Shown in pieces: positions 46,469-56,154 of a stretch of DNA of 64,000 nt. Under the pieces are notes generated by a model. The model was not told the origin of the DNA. It saw nothing but the letters and a program-made list of their open reading frames with translations, and ran no database searches. The position numbers and the translations under genes were made by a program. Each line of letters starts with the position of its first letter. Within the stretch, counting starts at the first letter, position 1. Origin of the DNA: CBDHFF01 sp965262395 (GTDB taxonomy: Bacteria; Pseudomonadota; Alphaproteobacteria; Rickettsiales; Anaplasmataceae); contig OZ253531.1 in the NCBI GenBank assembly GCA_965262395.1, positions 434,001 through 498,000 of the forward strand. The letters run 5' to 3'.

Positions 46469-48358
46469 ATGTTATCATACACGTTGGTCTCATGGATGAC
46501 GAATGAATGTATGCTGATTTCTGAAATTGGGATTCCGTTGCAAATGTGGTTTGTTTTCAGTGCAGCGGTAGTCTCTATGTTTGCATATTTTAATGATAAA
46601 TACCCGATGGAGTTTGTTTCTATGGGGTTAATGGGGGTTCTACTTGTAGCCTTTACTATATACCCAGTGCAAAATGAGTTAGGGGAAGTAATCTTAACTT
46701 ATAAGCACTTTCTTTATGCTTTCTCGAACCCTGCGTTAATTACTGTGATGTCTATGTTGATTATTGGGCATGCTGTTGTGGTTAGTGGGTCGCTGAATGC
46801 CTTAGGCAGCCAGCTTTTAAAGCTTTCTGAAAAAATAAATCCTTACATAGTTGTGGCAATTACAGTTTCCATTGCCTGTGTAGTAAGTGCCTTTATGAAC
46901 AATACTCCAGTTGTATTAATTTTTATCCCCATTTTAGGGCACATAGCTAAGAGTATAGGAATTTCGCCAAGCAAAGTAATGATACCTTTGGCATATGCAG
47001 CCTCATTGGGTGGCATGATGACTTTGATAGGAAATAGCACAAATTTACTGATAGCAGCGAAGGTCTATGATATGGGGTATGATCAGTTTGGTATCTTTGA
47101 TTTCTTCCTTCCAGGCTCAATCTTATGTGTTGTGGGAATGCTTTATGTGACAGTGGTCTTACCCACAATTCTCCCAGACAGAACATCAAGTGATGAAGAC
47201 CTTCTGGCAAGCAATAACAGTAGATTATTCATAGCAGAGATAGTTGTCAATGAAAGGTCGGGGCTAATAGGGTGTTTACTGGATGACGTTTTGACAGAGG
47301 TATTTCCTGATTCAAAATTAAGACTTCTTCAGAGGGGAAATAGGCCATGTTTCCCTCCTATAGCAGATGATATAATATTAACAGATGGTGATATTATTGT
47401 TATCCTTACCGCAAAGCATAATATTACTAAGATAGTTCAAAGTAAGGCTGGTATTATGGTGCATGATATGGACTATACAGATTCTGGAGGCAAGATTGCC
47501 AAAAATGTATTTTTAACTGAGACTGTTGTTGCTCCCAACTCTAGTATGGTAGGACAAACTCTAGAAAATATAGGATTATATAGTAGGTTTAAAACTATCG
47601 TTTTGGGTATCCAGAGAAGATCTAAGATTATTAATACTACATTATCTGATATTAGATTACAGACAGGTGATGTATTGCTCATTCTTTGTACTAAACAATC
47701 ACTGAAGAGTATAAATATGAACCAAGACCTGATTCTACTGGAGAATCAAACAGAGGATCTTCCTAATTATTCATTAATTAGAAAAGTGAATACAATTTTT
47801 GCTGCGGTTGTTCTATTTGCTGTGTTTAAAGTTGTGCCAATTATGGTAAGTTCATTTGTAGGTGTTGTGGTCTTACTTTGGTCAAGATGTCTATCAATGT
47901 CTCAAGTCACTAAAGCGCTAGATAGAAAGGTCTTTTTAATTATAGGAGCGGCCTATATGCTTAGTGTCGCCATGGATAAGACAGGAGGTGTTGAGGCAAT
48001 AGTAGATACAATAACATACTTCTTCAGTGACCATAGTCCACTGATGGTTATGACGGTCTTGTTTGTAATCATTATGTTGCTTAATGAGATTATTAGTAAT
48101 AATGCTGTTGGCCTAGTTTTTGCACCAATTGCATTGAAGCTGGCGGATAAATTTCATACTGATCCAAGATTTTTCTTATGGGGCGTGATTTTTGCTAGTA
48201 GCTGTGCGTTTTCTACCCCAATAGGTTATCAAACCAATTTAATTATTATGAGTCCAGGGCACTATAAATTCTCTGATTATATGAAATCTGGGATACCACT
48301 TAGCCTTTTGATGTGTGGTTCGTATATAATATTTGCTTATTATTATTTTGCGATGTAA
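46469..48358 (+). CDS. SLC13/DASS-type permease with two RCK_C (TrkA-C) domains
   Basis: Inner-membrane sodium-coupled carrier, possibly for dicarboxylates or sulfate. Two membrane halves (about residues 20-235 and 430-629) flank two cytosolic TrkA-C-like domains (about 245-330 and 340-425, the second containing SSMVGQTLENIGLYSRF and LQTGDVLLILC). Motifs: SAFMNNTPVVLIFIP and LGGMMTLIGNSTNLL in the first half; NEIISNNAVGLVFAP and STPIGYQTNLIIMSPG in the second, the paired SNT-type sites of the family. 629 residues, normal. Start uncertain: ATG 46469 has no clear ribosome site; ATGs at 46496 and 46511 are alternatives. Confidence 0.85.
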   Translation: MLSYTLVSWMTNECMLISEIGIPLQMWFVFSAAVVSMFAYFNDKYPMEFVSMGLMGVLLVAFTIYPVQNELGEVILTYKHFLYAFSNPALITVMSMLIIGHAVVVSGSLNALGSQLLKLSEKINPYIVVAITVSIACVVSAFMNNTPVVLIFIPILGHIAKSIGISPSKVMIPLAYAASLGGMMTLIGNSTNLLIAAKVYDMGYDQFGIFDFFLPGSILCVVGMLYVTVVLPTILPDRTSSDEDLLASNNSRLFIAEIVVNERSGLIGCLLDDVLTEVFPDSKLRLLQRGNRPCFPPIADDIILTDGDIIVILTAKHNITKIVQSKAGIMVHDMDYTDSGGKIAKNVFLTETVVAPNSSMVGQTLENIGLYSRFKTIVLGIQRRSKIINTTLSDIRLQTGDVLLILCTKQSLKSINMNQDLILLENQTEDLPNYSLIRKVNTIFAAVVLFAVFKVVPIMVSSFVGVVVLLWSRCLSMSQVTKALDRKVFLIIGAAYMLSVAMDKTGGVEAIVDTITYFFSDHSPLMVMTVLFVIIMLLNEIISNNAVGLVFAPIALKLADKFHTDPRFFLWGVIFASSCAFSTPIGYQTNLIIMSPGHYKFSDYMKSGIPLSLLMCGSYIIFAYYYFAM

Positions 48359-48360
48359 TA

Positions 48361-48861
48361 GCCGTAGTATTTAATATATTTTTGACCTGCAAATGGGAAA
48401 GATTTCTGTATGAACAGTATCCTTTGTTCACATATGTCATTAATATGATTGTGCTTAATTTTAGGCGTGTTATGGATGGAATTTTGCGATGCAAGCCAAG
48501 AATGATTCCTATAAATGGGAAAATTATGCTTGTGAAGTCTTGCGATGCAAATGGGAAAGATTGATGTTTGACTAATGTCCCTTGTTTACATGTGCCCTTA
48601 ATATGCCCATGATTAATTTTTAGTGTGTTGTGATAATACAATCCTTCTATAATAGTATTATCTTTGTTCTACTTGTATCAGTTCATCTTTCTAATTTTTA
48701 TAGTCTGTATAATAGTTTGCCTACATTATTCTTGCACATTATCTTTGAATCAATTGGTCAATAATATATTGAGTTTTTTATACTTTAAATTTGCTTGTTT
48801 TAAACTTTTATTGTACCGTTTGAAATTACGTTTGATTCAATTATTTTTGTGGAGAGTTCAA
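48361..48861. other. intergenic with a diverged duplication
   Basis: Two related blocks, near 48389-48500 and 48545-48640, share GATGCAAATGGGAAAGAT, TTGTTCACAT/TTGTTTACAT and TTAATTTTTAG/TTTTAGGCGTG phrases in the same order, so an older duplication has decayed. An open frame (48664-48861) continues into the polyprenyl synthase and encodes hydrophobic residues; I regard it as leader rather than protein. Confidence 0.5.
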
Positions 48862-49851
48862 TTGTTAGGAGTTGAAGCCCTATATAATATTAGAGCAATG
48901 GTCAGCAGTGATTTGACAGCGGTGGAAAAGCTAATAAATGATGCTTTTCTTAATAGTAAACATGATATTTCTACTGATATAGGACAGCACGTTTTTAGTG
49001 CTGGTGGTAAAAGAATTAGGGCAATTCTAACCTTATTGATTAGTAAGATATTTGACTATAAAGGCACTAATCATATCAAAGCTGCAGCGATAGTTGAAGT
49101 GATCCATAATGCGACTCTGTTGCATGATGATGTTGTTGATGAAAGCTCCCATAGGAGAGGAAATATAACAGCAAATTGCAAATGGGATAATAAATCGTGC
49201 ATTTTAGTAGGAGATCTCATGTTTGCCGTGGCTTTTAAGTGGGCTGCGGAAATAGCAAATAATGATATATCCACTGCGCTTGCTAAATCAAATTGTGTGA
49301 TAGTTGAAGGAGAAATTCAACAAATGCTTGAGATAAGCAATATTGATATGGAGACACCTGCGTACATAGAGATTATTTCAGCCAAGACTGCAGAACTATT
49401 TTCTATTTCTTGTGAAGTTGGAGCAATACTTTCTAATATTTCTAAAGAAAGACGATTATTAATTAGTCGATTTGGCTATAATCTTGGTATGGCTTTTCAG
49501 ATAATTGATGATCTTATGGATTATTTCTCTGATGCATCTGTGATGGGGAAACCATTGGGGAATGATTTTAAAAATGCCAATGTTACCTTGCCAATTATTG
49601 TATTACAAGATTGCTTAACAGCAGTAGATCGTGGAATAATACGGGATCATTTCCTGTCTGGAGGTGGTGGTAATTTAAAATTCTCAGAAGTCCTAAATAT
49701 GATGAAGCAGCATGGGGTTTATGATAAAATTATTATCCAGGCAGAGCATTATATAGACTTAGCTAAAGATAATTTAAATCATTCCTCACCACTTTATGGT
49801 CAGAAGGAACTCAATGATTTATTGAATTTTATAATATCAAGGAAATTTTAG
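48862..49851 (+). CDS. ispB: trans-polyprenyl diphosphate synthase (octaprenyl type)
   Basis: Builds the side chain of ubiquinone by adding isopentenyl units. First Asp-rich motif LLHDDVVDESSHRRG (about residues 88-102), second FQIIDDLMDYFSD (about 213-225), and GGKRIRAILTLL near residue 48. From the TTG at 48862, which has GGAGAG five bases upstream, the length (329) matches IspB. The frame is open back to 48664 (395 aa, hydrophobic extension), and an ATG exists at 48898, so the start is uncertain. Chain length of the product cannot be read from sequence by eye. Confidence 0.85.
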   Translation: MLGVEALYNIRAMVSSDLTAVEKLINDAFLNSKHDISTDIGQHVFSAGGKRIRAILTLLISKIFDYKGTNHIKAAAIVEVIHNATLLHDDVVDESSHRRGNITANCKWDNKSCILVGDLMFAVAFKWAAEIANNDISTALAKSNCVIVEGEIQQMLEISNIDMETPAYIEIISAKTAELFSISCEVGAILSNISKERRLLISRFGYNLGMAFQIIDDLMDYFSDASVMGKPLGNDFKNANVTLPIIVLQDCLTAVDRGIIRDHFLSGGGGNLKFSEVLNMMKQHGVYDKIIIQAEHYIDLAKDNLNHSSPLYGQKELNDLLNFIISRKF

Positions 49852-50005
49852 TAAATAAATACCTGCATAATTGGTGCTTCCATTCATTTCATCATTCAAC
49901 ACGCAATATTGATGAAATCATTGTGTAGATTGGCCTACAGCGTGTGTCATCTTATAATTTGTACGGCAAGATATAGAAAAATTATGTTGTAGGGTAGTAA
50001 ATATG

Positions 50006-50279
50006 CAAGCCCCATACCAGATGATTATTTCTGTGCTTGTATATGCATTAAGAAGGCATCTTCTATATTATCGCAGGAATGTATATTCAGAAGTTCTGTT
50101 GGAGTTCCAGAGAAAGTAATGTTCTGTGCATTTAATATTGCACAAGCCCCATACCAGATGATTATTTCTGTGCTTGTATATGCATTAGAAAGGCATCTTC
50201 TATATTATCGCAGGAATGTATATTCAGAAGTTCTGTTGGAGTTCCAGAGAAAGTAATGTTCTGTGCATTTAATATTGCA
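50006..50279. repeat. two 137-bp tandem copies of the ABC ATPase 3' end
   Basis: CAAGCCCCATACC starts at 50006 and 50143. The right copy contains the last codons and stop of the minus-strand ATPase; the left copy is a nearly exact duplicate (one indel, GAAAGG/AGAAGG) lying downstream of the stop. Confidence 0.97.
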
Positions 50280-50884
50280 ATTTCGTCACATAACTCTTGT
50301 ATATCAGATAATATATGAGAGCTGAACATAATAGATTTGCTTTTGTCTAGCATAACATTCTTCATTTTTCTTTTTAGTAATATTCTGGCTAATGGGTCAA
50401 GTCCACTCATGGGTTCATCGAGTATATATAATTGTCTATTTGTAAGAAAGGTAGTTATGAGGCCTAATTTTTGGCTCATGCCTTTCGAATATTTGTCAAT
50501 CTTTTGCTTGAGCATGTTGTATTCCAGTTCCATACTAGCACAAGACATTCTAATCTCTTCTACATCTGGTTTTAGATCAAATTGAGATAGGGATAAATCG
50601 ATGAACTCCTGTCCTGTTAATAGGTGTGGGGGTATAAATTTCTCGGGTAAATAACAGACCTGTTTTCTTGATTTTGCATTGAGTGAGGATTGTTCTAATA
50701 TGTTAATGTGCCCACTATCCTGCTTAGTGAGATTTAAGATAGTTTTTATTAAGGTAGTTTTTCCTGCTCCATTGATTCCAATAATACCAAGAATTTTGCC
50801 TATTTCTAGTTTCAAATTTATATTTGATAGTACTGTTTTTCCTGATCTTAAGTTTGATAACTGTTTTATCTCTATTGCTAGCAT
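50162..50884 (-). CDS. ABC transporter ATP-binding protein, ABC-2 exporter type
   Basis: 240-residue ATPase. Walker A GINGAGKTT at about residues 36-44, Q-loop region VCYLPEKFIPPHLLTGQEF, signature YSKGMSQKLGL (about 130-140; the degenerate SKGMSQ form is typical of ABC-2 drug/Na+/polymer exporters), Walker B LYILDEPMSGLDP, switch His in SSHILSDIQ. Resembles the NatA/CcmA-like group. No permease gene adjoins, so the partner and substrate are unknown. C-terminal codons are duplicated downstream. Confidence 0.85.
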   Translation of the reverse strand: MLAIEIKQLSNLRSGKTVLSNINLKLEIGKILGIIGINGAGKTTLIKTILNLTKQDSGHINILEQSSLNAKSRKQVCYLPEKFIPPHLLTGQEFIDLSLSQFDLKPDVEEIRMSCASMELEYNMLKQKIDKYSKGMSQKLGLITTFLTNRQLYILDEPMSGLDPLARILLKRKMKNVMLDKSKSIMFSSHILSDIQELCDEIAILNAQNITFSGTPTELLNIHSCDNIEDAFLMHIQAQK

Positions 50885-51161
50885 GAATTCTCAAAATATA
50901 CCGATATTAAGCTTAATAATATTATTATTAGTATTATATTTTCAATATAAATCTTATAAATATTACAAATATACTGTTATTAGTATTTATATGTTAATAT
51001 ACTTAACTATGAATTTCTGATTTCATGAAAAATAATATAGTAATTCGTTGGGTTTGTCGGATTTTAGTGCCGATAGTGGCGTCATGGTTCATGGTTATTT
51101 GTAATGATGCAAACATCTGTTGACAGCTGGTAGAGCTGGCTATATAATCAGCCCGTTGTTT

Positions 51162-51238
51162 CGGAGCGTGGCGCAGCCTGGTAGCGCACTTGATTTGGGT
51201 TCAAGGGGTCGTGAGTTCGAATCTCGCCGTTCCGACCA
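51162..51238 (+). tRNA. tRNA-Pro (anticodon TGG)
   Basis: 77 nt including an encoded CCA. Acceptor CGGAGCG pairs with CGTTCCG, anticodon stem CTTGA/TCAAG encloses TTTGGGT with anticodon TGG at 51196-51198, T stem GTGAG/CTCGC encloses TTCGAAT. The D stem GCGC/GCGC is intact. Reads CCN proline codons. Confidence 0.97.
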
Positions 51239-51247
51239 CTGTTTAGT

Positions 51248-51285
51248 GGCATTATAGATTACTGGTATATTCACCAGGTAATGCC
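51248..51285 (+). other. hairpin just downstream of tRNA-Pro
   Basis: Nested stems GGCATT/AATGCC and CTGGT/ACCAG with a 6-nt loop. No T tract, so it may be a processing or weak termination structure. Confidence 0.45.
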
Positions 51286-51337
51286 CTTACGTTTAGAGGC
51301 AGAATGCTTCAATCATAGCTTGAGTATATTATTATGG

Positions 51338-51470
51338 TCATGAATCAAGTGATACCAAGAGGATATAACCTTAATATTCGTGTATTAGTACTATAGTTTA
51401 TTATTGTGAAATCATGAATCAAGTGATACCAAGAGGATATAACCTTAATATTCGTGTATTAGTACTATTC
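51338..51470. repeat. two 74-bp tandem copies, non-coding
   Basis: TCATGAATCAAGTGATACCAAG starts at 51338 and 51412; about 58 bp of each unit is identical. No adjacent protein gene, so the unit does not contain a visible stop codon of a neighbour. Confidence 0.93.
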
Positions 51471-52748
51471 TTAGACAATTAATTACTTAGAAGTGTTAAT
51501 TTTTTTTTGTACAAAATATCAGTGAATATTATAGCTGACAGATCCTTTGAAATATAATTTATACATTTGTAATGTATGAGGTGTTACTATCCAGACATAG
51601 TAAGCTGTTCATAGTAAAAATCTGACCATTATAATTTACATCCAAAAATATAGCCAGTTTTTCCCTTTTGCAATTCATAGCAATCAGTTCAAACTCCTGA
51701 ATTATTGAGAGTTACTGTGAGATTAGAGATCAATTTAATCGATAACAGAAAATAAAGAGCTTTGAATGTAAATAAAATATATATTTACCAATATAAGATA
51801 ATAAATGTATTAAATAACTTATAATTTCGAATATACATTCTGACAAATATCAGGAAATTGCTCTATTTTTAGAGTTGAATCAAAGAACTAAGAGACTATG
51901 AGGTCGCATCTAAAATTTAATAATAATATATAAATCAATAAAATCAAGCAGGGTTGACCTAAATTATGGCTTTATCGAGAAGGGCATGAATATGCTGAAA
52001 ACACATGGGTATTTGGATGTATAATCCAAGAACACAAGGGATAAAACAGTTATAAATAATGATCTTAATGGTCAAGATTAACATTTCATAGCCCTTGTTA
52101 AGGGGAAAAAAAATATGTAAGAGATTAAATAATAATCTAAGATAATCAGGTCGATTTAATTATATTTTTGGGAAGGAATTTTTGGTTGAAGAAAGGATGG
52201 ACTATACGGATTATAGTCAAATTTAATGTGGCTTGGCTGTATTTTTGGGAAGGAATTTTTGGCTGAAGAAAGGATGGATTATACGGATTATAGTTAAAAT
52301 TTAATGTGGCTTGGCTGTATTTTCGGGAAGGAATTTTTGGTGGAAGAAAGGATGGATTATACGGATTATAGTCAAAATTTAATGTGGCTTGGCTGTATTT
52401 TCGGGAAGGAATTTTTGGTTGAAGAAAGGATGGACTATACGGATTATAGTTAAAATTTAATGTGGCTTGGCTGTATTTTCGGGAAGGAATTTTTGGTTGA
52501 AGAAAGGATGGATTATACGGATTATAGTCAAAATTTAATGTGGCTTGGCTGTATTTTCGGGAAGGAATTTTTGGTTGAAGAAAGGATGGATTATACGGAT
52601 TATAGTTAAAATTTAATGTGGCTTGGCTGTGTTTTCGGGAAGGAACTAATTATAGTTAATTATTTAACATTTACTCTATCATTGATTGCAAAGTAAAATA
52701 ATTAATATTATAATATTAATCTAATTTCTAAATTATGTGAGAAAGATA
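51471..52748. other. 1.3 kb without a gene, half of it tandem repeat
   Basis: I find no supported ORF or RNA. The left half is AT-rich and unstructured; the right half is the 78-bp array at 52170-52650. The likely start region of the next gene begins near 52700. Confidence 0.6.
52170..52650. repeat. six to seven 78-bp tandem copies
   Basis: GGGAAGGAA starts at 52170, 52247, 52325, 52403, 52481, 52559 and 52637 (periods 77, then 78). One frame of the unit reads GKEFLVEERMDYTDYS followed either by a stop (AGT TAA) or by sense (AGT CAA), alternating between copies. It may derive from the 3' end of a gene that has since been lost. Confidence 0.95.
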
Positions 52749-53675
52749 ATGGATCAAACTGCATTCCCATTGCTAGCGCAAGGCATCCGTCCAACTATTA
52801 AGCTAATGACACCATCGGATAATTCAACGCCCATAATAATTAAGATAGAAATGAGTAACCTGGAGGATGCATCAGTTTTTACTATTAGAGTAGAGGGTTC
52901 GATGGATGATAAAAACGGCATAGTTGGAGAGGCCGAAATAGATATGAGTAATGTTAAGAGTTTTAATGAGGGGAATATCTTAAAGGTAGAAATAACAGGG
53001 TCTCTAGTACAGAATCTTGAGAAAATAAATCAACACATATTAAAAATAAAAATGAATCTTAACTTAACAGGATCTATAACTAAAGAATATTCTGCAGTGG
53101 AATTTGAAGGTGTATTTTCTGATAAGAATATGTTTACTAACGACTTCTCCGCAGTTCGTGATATTAGAATAATTCAACCAGAGATCTCTGTGGATTTAGG
53201 CCACATAGATACTAGGGGTTCAGGAAGCCCTGTAGCCACAAATAATGCAGGAGATAAGCAATCGAGTGACGTCGTAGAATCCGTTTTACTTATAAAAGAA
53301 CAGCTAGGAAAATCTCCAGCGTTACCTTCCAGTTCTGATGAAGGAGAGTATGAGTTTAGTGATTTTGACGATTCCATAAAACTTATTGTGCAAGATAACA
53401 TGATAAAAACCGTATCTCCAGCGTTAGTCAGTGATTCTACACCATTAGAAAGTCCTTCCTCCCCTGACCCGTCATTAGGCAGTCCTTTATCCCTTGATCT
53501 AGACTCAGAAAGTCCTTTATCCCTTGACCTAGAGTTAGACAGTCCTGCATCCCTTGACCTAGAGTTAGAAAGTCCTTTATCCCCTGATCTAGACTCAGAA
53601 AGTACTTTGTCCCCTGATTGTCTAGACTCAGAAAGACCTCTATCCCCTGACCCGGCATTAAGAAGACCTCTATGA
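52749..53675 (+). CDS. large orphan, N-terminal part, truncated by a 25-bp duplication
   Basis: About 308 residues before a premature TGA. Residues 1-165 look like a beta-rich domain (FTIRVEGSMDDKNGIVGEAE, ILKVEITGSLVQNLEKINQH); residues 220-300 are an acidic Ser/Pro/Leu/Asp repeat region (SPLSLDLDSE, SPASLDLELE and similar 9-12-residue units). The stop arises only from the second copy of a 25-bp tandem duplication (53649-53698); removing one copy joins this frame exactly to the ORF at 53755-54957, giving about 727 residues. I prefer ATG 52749 over GTG 52737. Not recognised. Confidence 0.8.
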   Translation: MDQTAFPLLAQGIRPTIKLMTPSDNSTPIIIKIEMSNLEDASVFTIRVEGSMDDKNGIVGEAEIDMSNVKSFNEGNILKVEITGSLVQNLEKINQHILKIKMNLNLTGSITKEYSAVEFEGVFSDKNMFTNDFSAVRDIRIIQPEISVDLGHIDTRGSGSPVATNNAGDKQSSDVVESVLLIKEQLGKSPALPSSSDEGEYEFSDFDDSIKLIVQDNMIKTVSPALVSDSTPLESPSSPDPSLGSPLSLDLDSESPLSLDLELDSPASLDLELESPLSPDLDSESTLSPDCLDSERPLSPDPALRRPL

Positions 53676-53698
53676 CCCGGCATTAAGAAGACCTCTAT
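53649..53698 (+). repeat. 25-bp tandem duplication that breaks the reading frame
   Basis: GACCCGGCATTAAGAAGACC plus TCTAT occurs twice in a row (53649-53673, 53674-53698) without any mismatch. 25 is one more than a multiple of three, so the second copy shifts frame and creates TGA at 53673-53675. Perfect identity means the event is recent or an assembly artefact. Confidence 0.95.
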
Positions 53699-53754
53699 CC
53701 CTTGATCTACTAACATTAGAAAGACCTTCCTCCTCTGATCTAGAGTTAGGAAGT

Positions 53755-54957
53755 TTGCCATGCCGAGGTAGTGCAGAAGATGAGGATCCGAGTAACGACA
53801 TAAACCATGGTTCATCTACAGAAGATTCGCCAGTACGCCCAGCTAGAATATTGCCATCTCACACACGAACGGATATGTTAGGCAATATGGAATATCAGAT
53901 TCATAATTCCCCTCCTTCTCCCTATTGCGATCCCTTCTATCCTATTGATAATGGTTCGCGTGATACATTAATGAAATCCCCTGATCCAGTCAGTGTAACC
54001 ACACCCCCAGTTGAGATAGAGAATGCAAACAGAAGCGCCCAAAAGTCATGTGTAGGATTATCTAAAGATCATGAATCACTCAAGGGCTTTTCACCACTAT
54101 TAAGCTTAGTATCTCCAGTAAATATAGGAACCCCTCCACCCTTAGGTAGTGCAGGTCATAGGGAGTCTTATGTTATAAATCTCGATGATGATAATCCTTT
54201 TATTGATCTTACCTCTGATTCAAGCTCAAATTCATGTGTTGGAACCGCTTCATCCCTAGTTAATGTAGATAATGTGGCACGGCAGAATGTGATAAGTCTC
54301 GATGATGATGATACTGTTATTGATCTTACCTCTGATTCAAGCTCAAATTCATGTGTTGGAACCCCTCCACCCTTAGGTAGTGCAGGTCATGTGGCACGGC
54401 AGAATGTTATAAGTCTCGATGATGATGATATTTTTATTGATCTTACCTCTGATTCAAGCTCAAGTTTATGTTTTGGAACCCCTCCACCCTTAGTTAGTGC
54501 AGAGAATACGCAGCAAGATGGCGAGACAGAAGCCTTATTTACAGAGTTATTTGGCGTTTGTGATGAACAAGATCAGCAGTTTAATACTGGGGGGAATCCA
54601 GATCAATATCTTGTATTGCCTTCTCAGAAAACATTAGATGATGAGCAAGAATTAATGCCGCTTGGAATAAATGTGCTTACGCCTAAAGCAGAGCTTGAAG
54701 AATGCTATTCTGTCGATCTAGGTCAGAGCAGCCAGTCCTCCTGTTTGACTGATTCAAGAGGGCCAAGCGGATTACGAAAACGCAAACGCGAACCTGAGGA
54801 TAATAATGATATGGATATGGGAGATCTAAAATTTGTGAGGACGAGGACAGATAGCGAAGGGTTTGATATACAGCAGTTTCTGAGGACAGATAGCGAAGGG
54901 TTTGATCCACAGCAGTGTGTGACGTCTAATTGTGAAGAGGGAATAATGAGGAAGTAG
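53755..54957 (+). CDS. large orphan, C-terminal part with three SUMO-interacting motifs and a basic NLS-like cluster
   Basis: 400 residues in this fragment (frame is open upstream to the 25-bp duplication). Three 39-residue repeats (54127-54477) each contain a D/N-rich lead, then FIDLT, VIDLT or FIDLT followed by SDSSS. V/I-x-D-L-T flanked by acids and serines is the SIM core of eukaryotic PIAS and RNF4 proteins (known); VIDLT-SDSSS is very like PIAS VIDLT-I-D/E-SSS. RKRKR (54775-54789) is a nuclear-localisation-like cluster. Two copies of RTDSEGFD(I/P)QQ lie near the C-terminus. Residues 20-130 are Pro/Ser-rich. No signal peptide. I infer a host nuclear or SUMO-directed effector. Confidence 0.8.
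   Translation: MPCRGSAEDEDPSNDINHGSSTEDSPVRPARILPSHTRTDMLGNMEYQIHNSPPSPYCDPFYPIDNGSRDTLMKSPDPVSVTTPPVEIENANRSAQKSCVGLSKDHESLKGFSPLLSLVSPVNIGTPPPLGSAGHRESYVINLDDDNPFIDLTSDSSSNSCVGTASSLVNVDNVARQNVISLDDDDTVIDLTSDSSSNSCVGTPPPLGSAGHVARQNVISLDDDDIFIDLTSDSSSSLCFGTPPPLVSAENTQQDGETEALFTELFGVCDEQDQQFNTGGNPDQYLVLPSQKTLDDEQELMPLGINVLTPKAELEECYSVDLGQSSQSSCLTDSRGPSGLRKRKREPEDNNDMDMGDLKFVRTRTDSEGFDIQQFLRTDSEGFDPQQCVTSNCEEGIMRK
54127..54477 (+). repeat. three in-frame 117-bp repeats carrying SIM-like motifs
   Basis: Period exactly 117 bp (39 codons). Motif cores at 54199-54228, 54316-54345 and 54433-54462. Units start G-T-(P/A)-(P/S)-(P/S)-L and continue NVISLDDDD. In-frame, so copy number can change without loss of the protein. 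Confidence 0.95.
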
Positions 54958-56018
54958 TTCTAACTTAAGCTAAAACTCAATGCACAATATAAGAGTTTTG
55001 ATGCCTGTAACCATGATGAAGCCCAGTAGGGTCAGCTCGTGGAGAGCTTGCAGCATCAAAATTCTATTTTCCTGAGGGTGCATATGCGAATGATACAAAG
55101 AAAAAGCGGAATTTAGTGAGAGGTATTCTTAAGGAAATGAGAAAACCAAAATAAAAATCTATATATCTATAAAAAGTATGTATTTTTTAGGGGAAGAACA
55201 GACATATATGGTAAGAAAATATTATGAAATGCCCGATATTTTAAATACATGGAGAAGACTTACGAAGAGTAATAATTATAAAGCATTAGTGTCAAAATTC
55301 AAGATGCCCCTTGTATCATGTAATTTTTAAGCATTAGTAATAGGATGCCCCTTGTTCATGTAATTTTTAAGCATTAGTATAAGTGTCAAAATTCAAGATG
55401 CCCCTTGTATCATGTAATTTTTAAGCATTAGTATAAGCAATCTAGGATGCCCTTTGGGTGCCTTAACTTAATCAAAGAATCCATCAATATAAAAAGAAGA
55501 TTAATTAGGCTAAGATCGCTAACATCAACAATAATAGAAGCGCAAGAATGGTATACAACGGGCAGATACTATATTGTGCTTCGTGCATTTTTACATATGT
55601 GAGGAAGAGAAGAACAATGAGTGGAATCATGATATAATCCCTTCAACTAATATTTTTACTAGCAAAATATTCTATAACAACTGTATTGAAGCAAATATTA
55701 TCTTTATATACAAAAGGTCTGGGAAAGCATATTCAAGTTATTGGAAATGATCTCATGCATAAAAGTGAGATACCTTAGAGATAAATTCTTTTAAATTCAA
55801 ATAATGCACTTACGAATAGTAGGCAATTATCGTTCAACATGAAGTGTATTTTGTTTTTTGCTATTGAACTTTAATATCTATAAACAGGAATAGATATTTG
55901 TTGTCCATACCTATTTACTTATTAATACTTAGCAAGTAAATAATTGCATAGTTGTAAAGTAAATAAATTAATACTATAATATAAATAGAGAATTAGAGTA
56001 ATAGAATGGTAAAGTACT
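54958..56018. other. 1.06 kb without a convincing gene; short irregular repeats
   Basis: One stretch at about 55026-55155 reads SPVGSARGELAASKFYFPEG and on to a stop after 44 codons with no start codon; it may be the tail of a decayed gene. At 55290-55450 the phrase GATGCCCCTTGT...CATGTAATTTTTAAGCATTAG recurs about four times with periods of 41-54 bp. Otherwise nothing. Confidence 0.5.
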
Positions 56019-56141
56019 ATGGATACAATTAGAGAATTATCAGATTCTAAGCGCTGCTTCAATGGAGAGGTGGTGATTCTTTTTCCCGCAGAGCAGGGTG
56101 GTGACGTTTTAGTCACAATAAGAGAGCCTTCTGGGCAGTGA
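56019..56141 (+). CDS. possible 40-residue small protein before the giant orphan
   Basis: ATG at 56019 opens MDTIRELSDSKRCFNGEVVI and ends VLVTIREPSGQ, 13 nt before the next gene. No good ribosome site. It could be a leader peptide or the head of a decayed copy of the neighbouring gene family. Confidence 0.3.
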   Translation: MDTIRELSDSKRCFNGEVVILFPAEQGGDVLVTIREPSGQ

Positions 56142-56154
56142 TTTTCAGGATCTT

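Noticed and set aside
52170..52650. Reading the 78-bp repeats as a repeat protein
   Set aside because: Several units contain an in-frame TAA, there is no start codon with a ribosome site, and the first unit has a 77-bp period that breaks frame.
51241..52740. Possible insertion sequence remnant
   Set aside because: I found no terminal inverted repeats, transposase motif or target-site duplication; only local tandem repeats.
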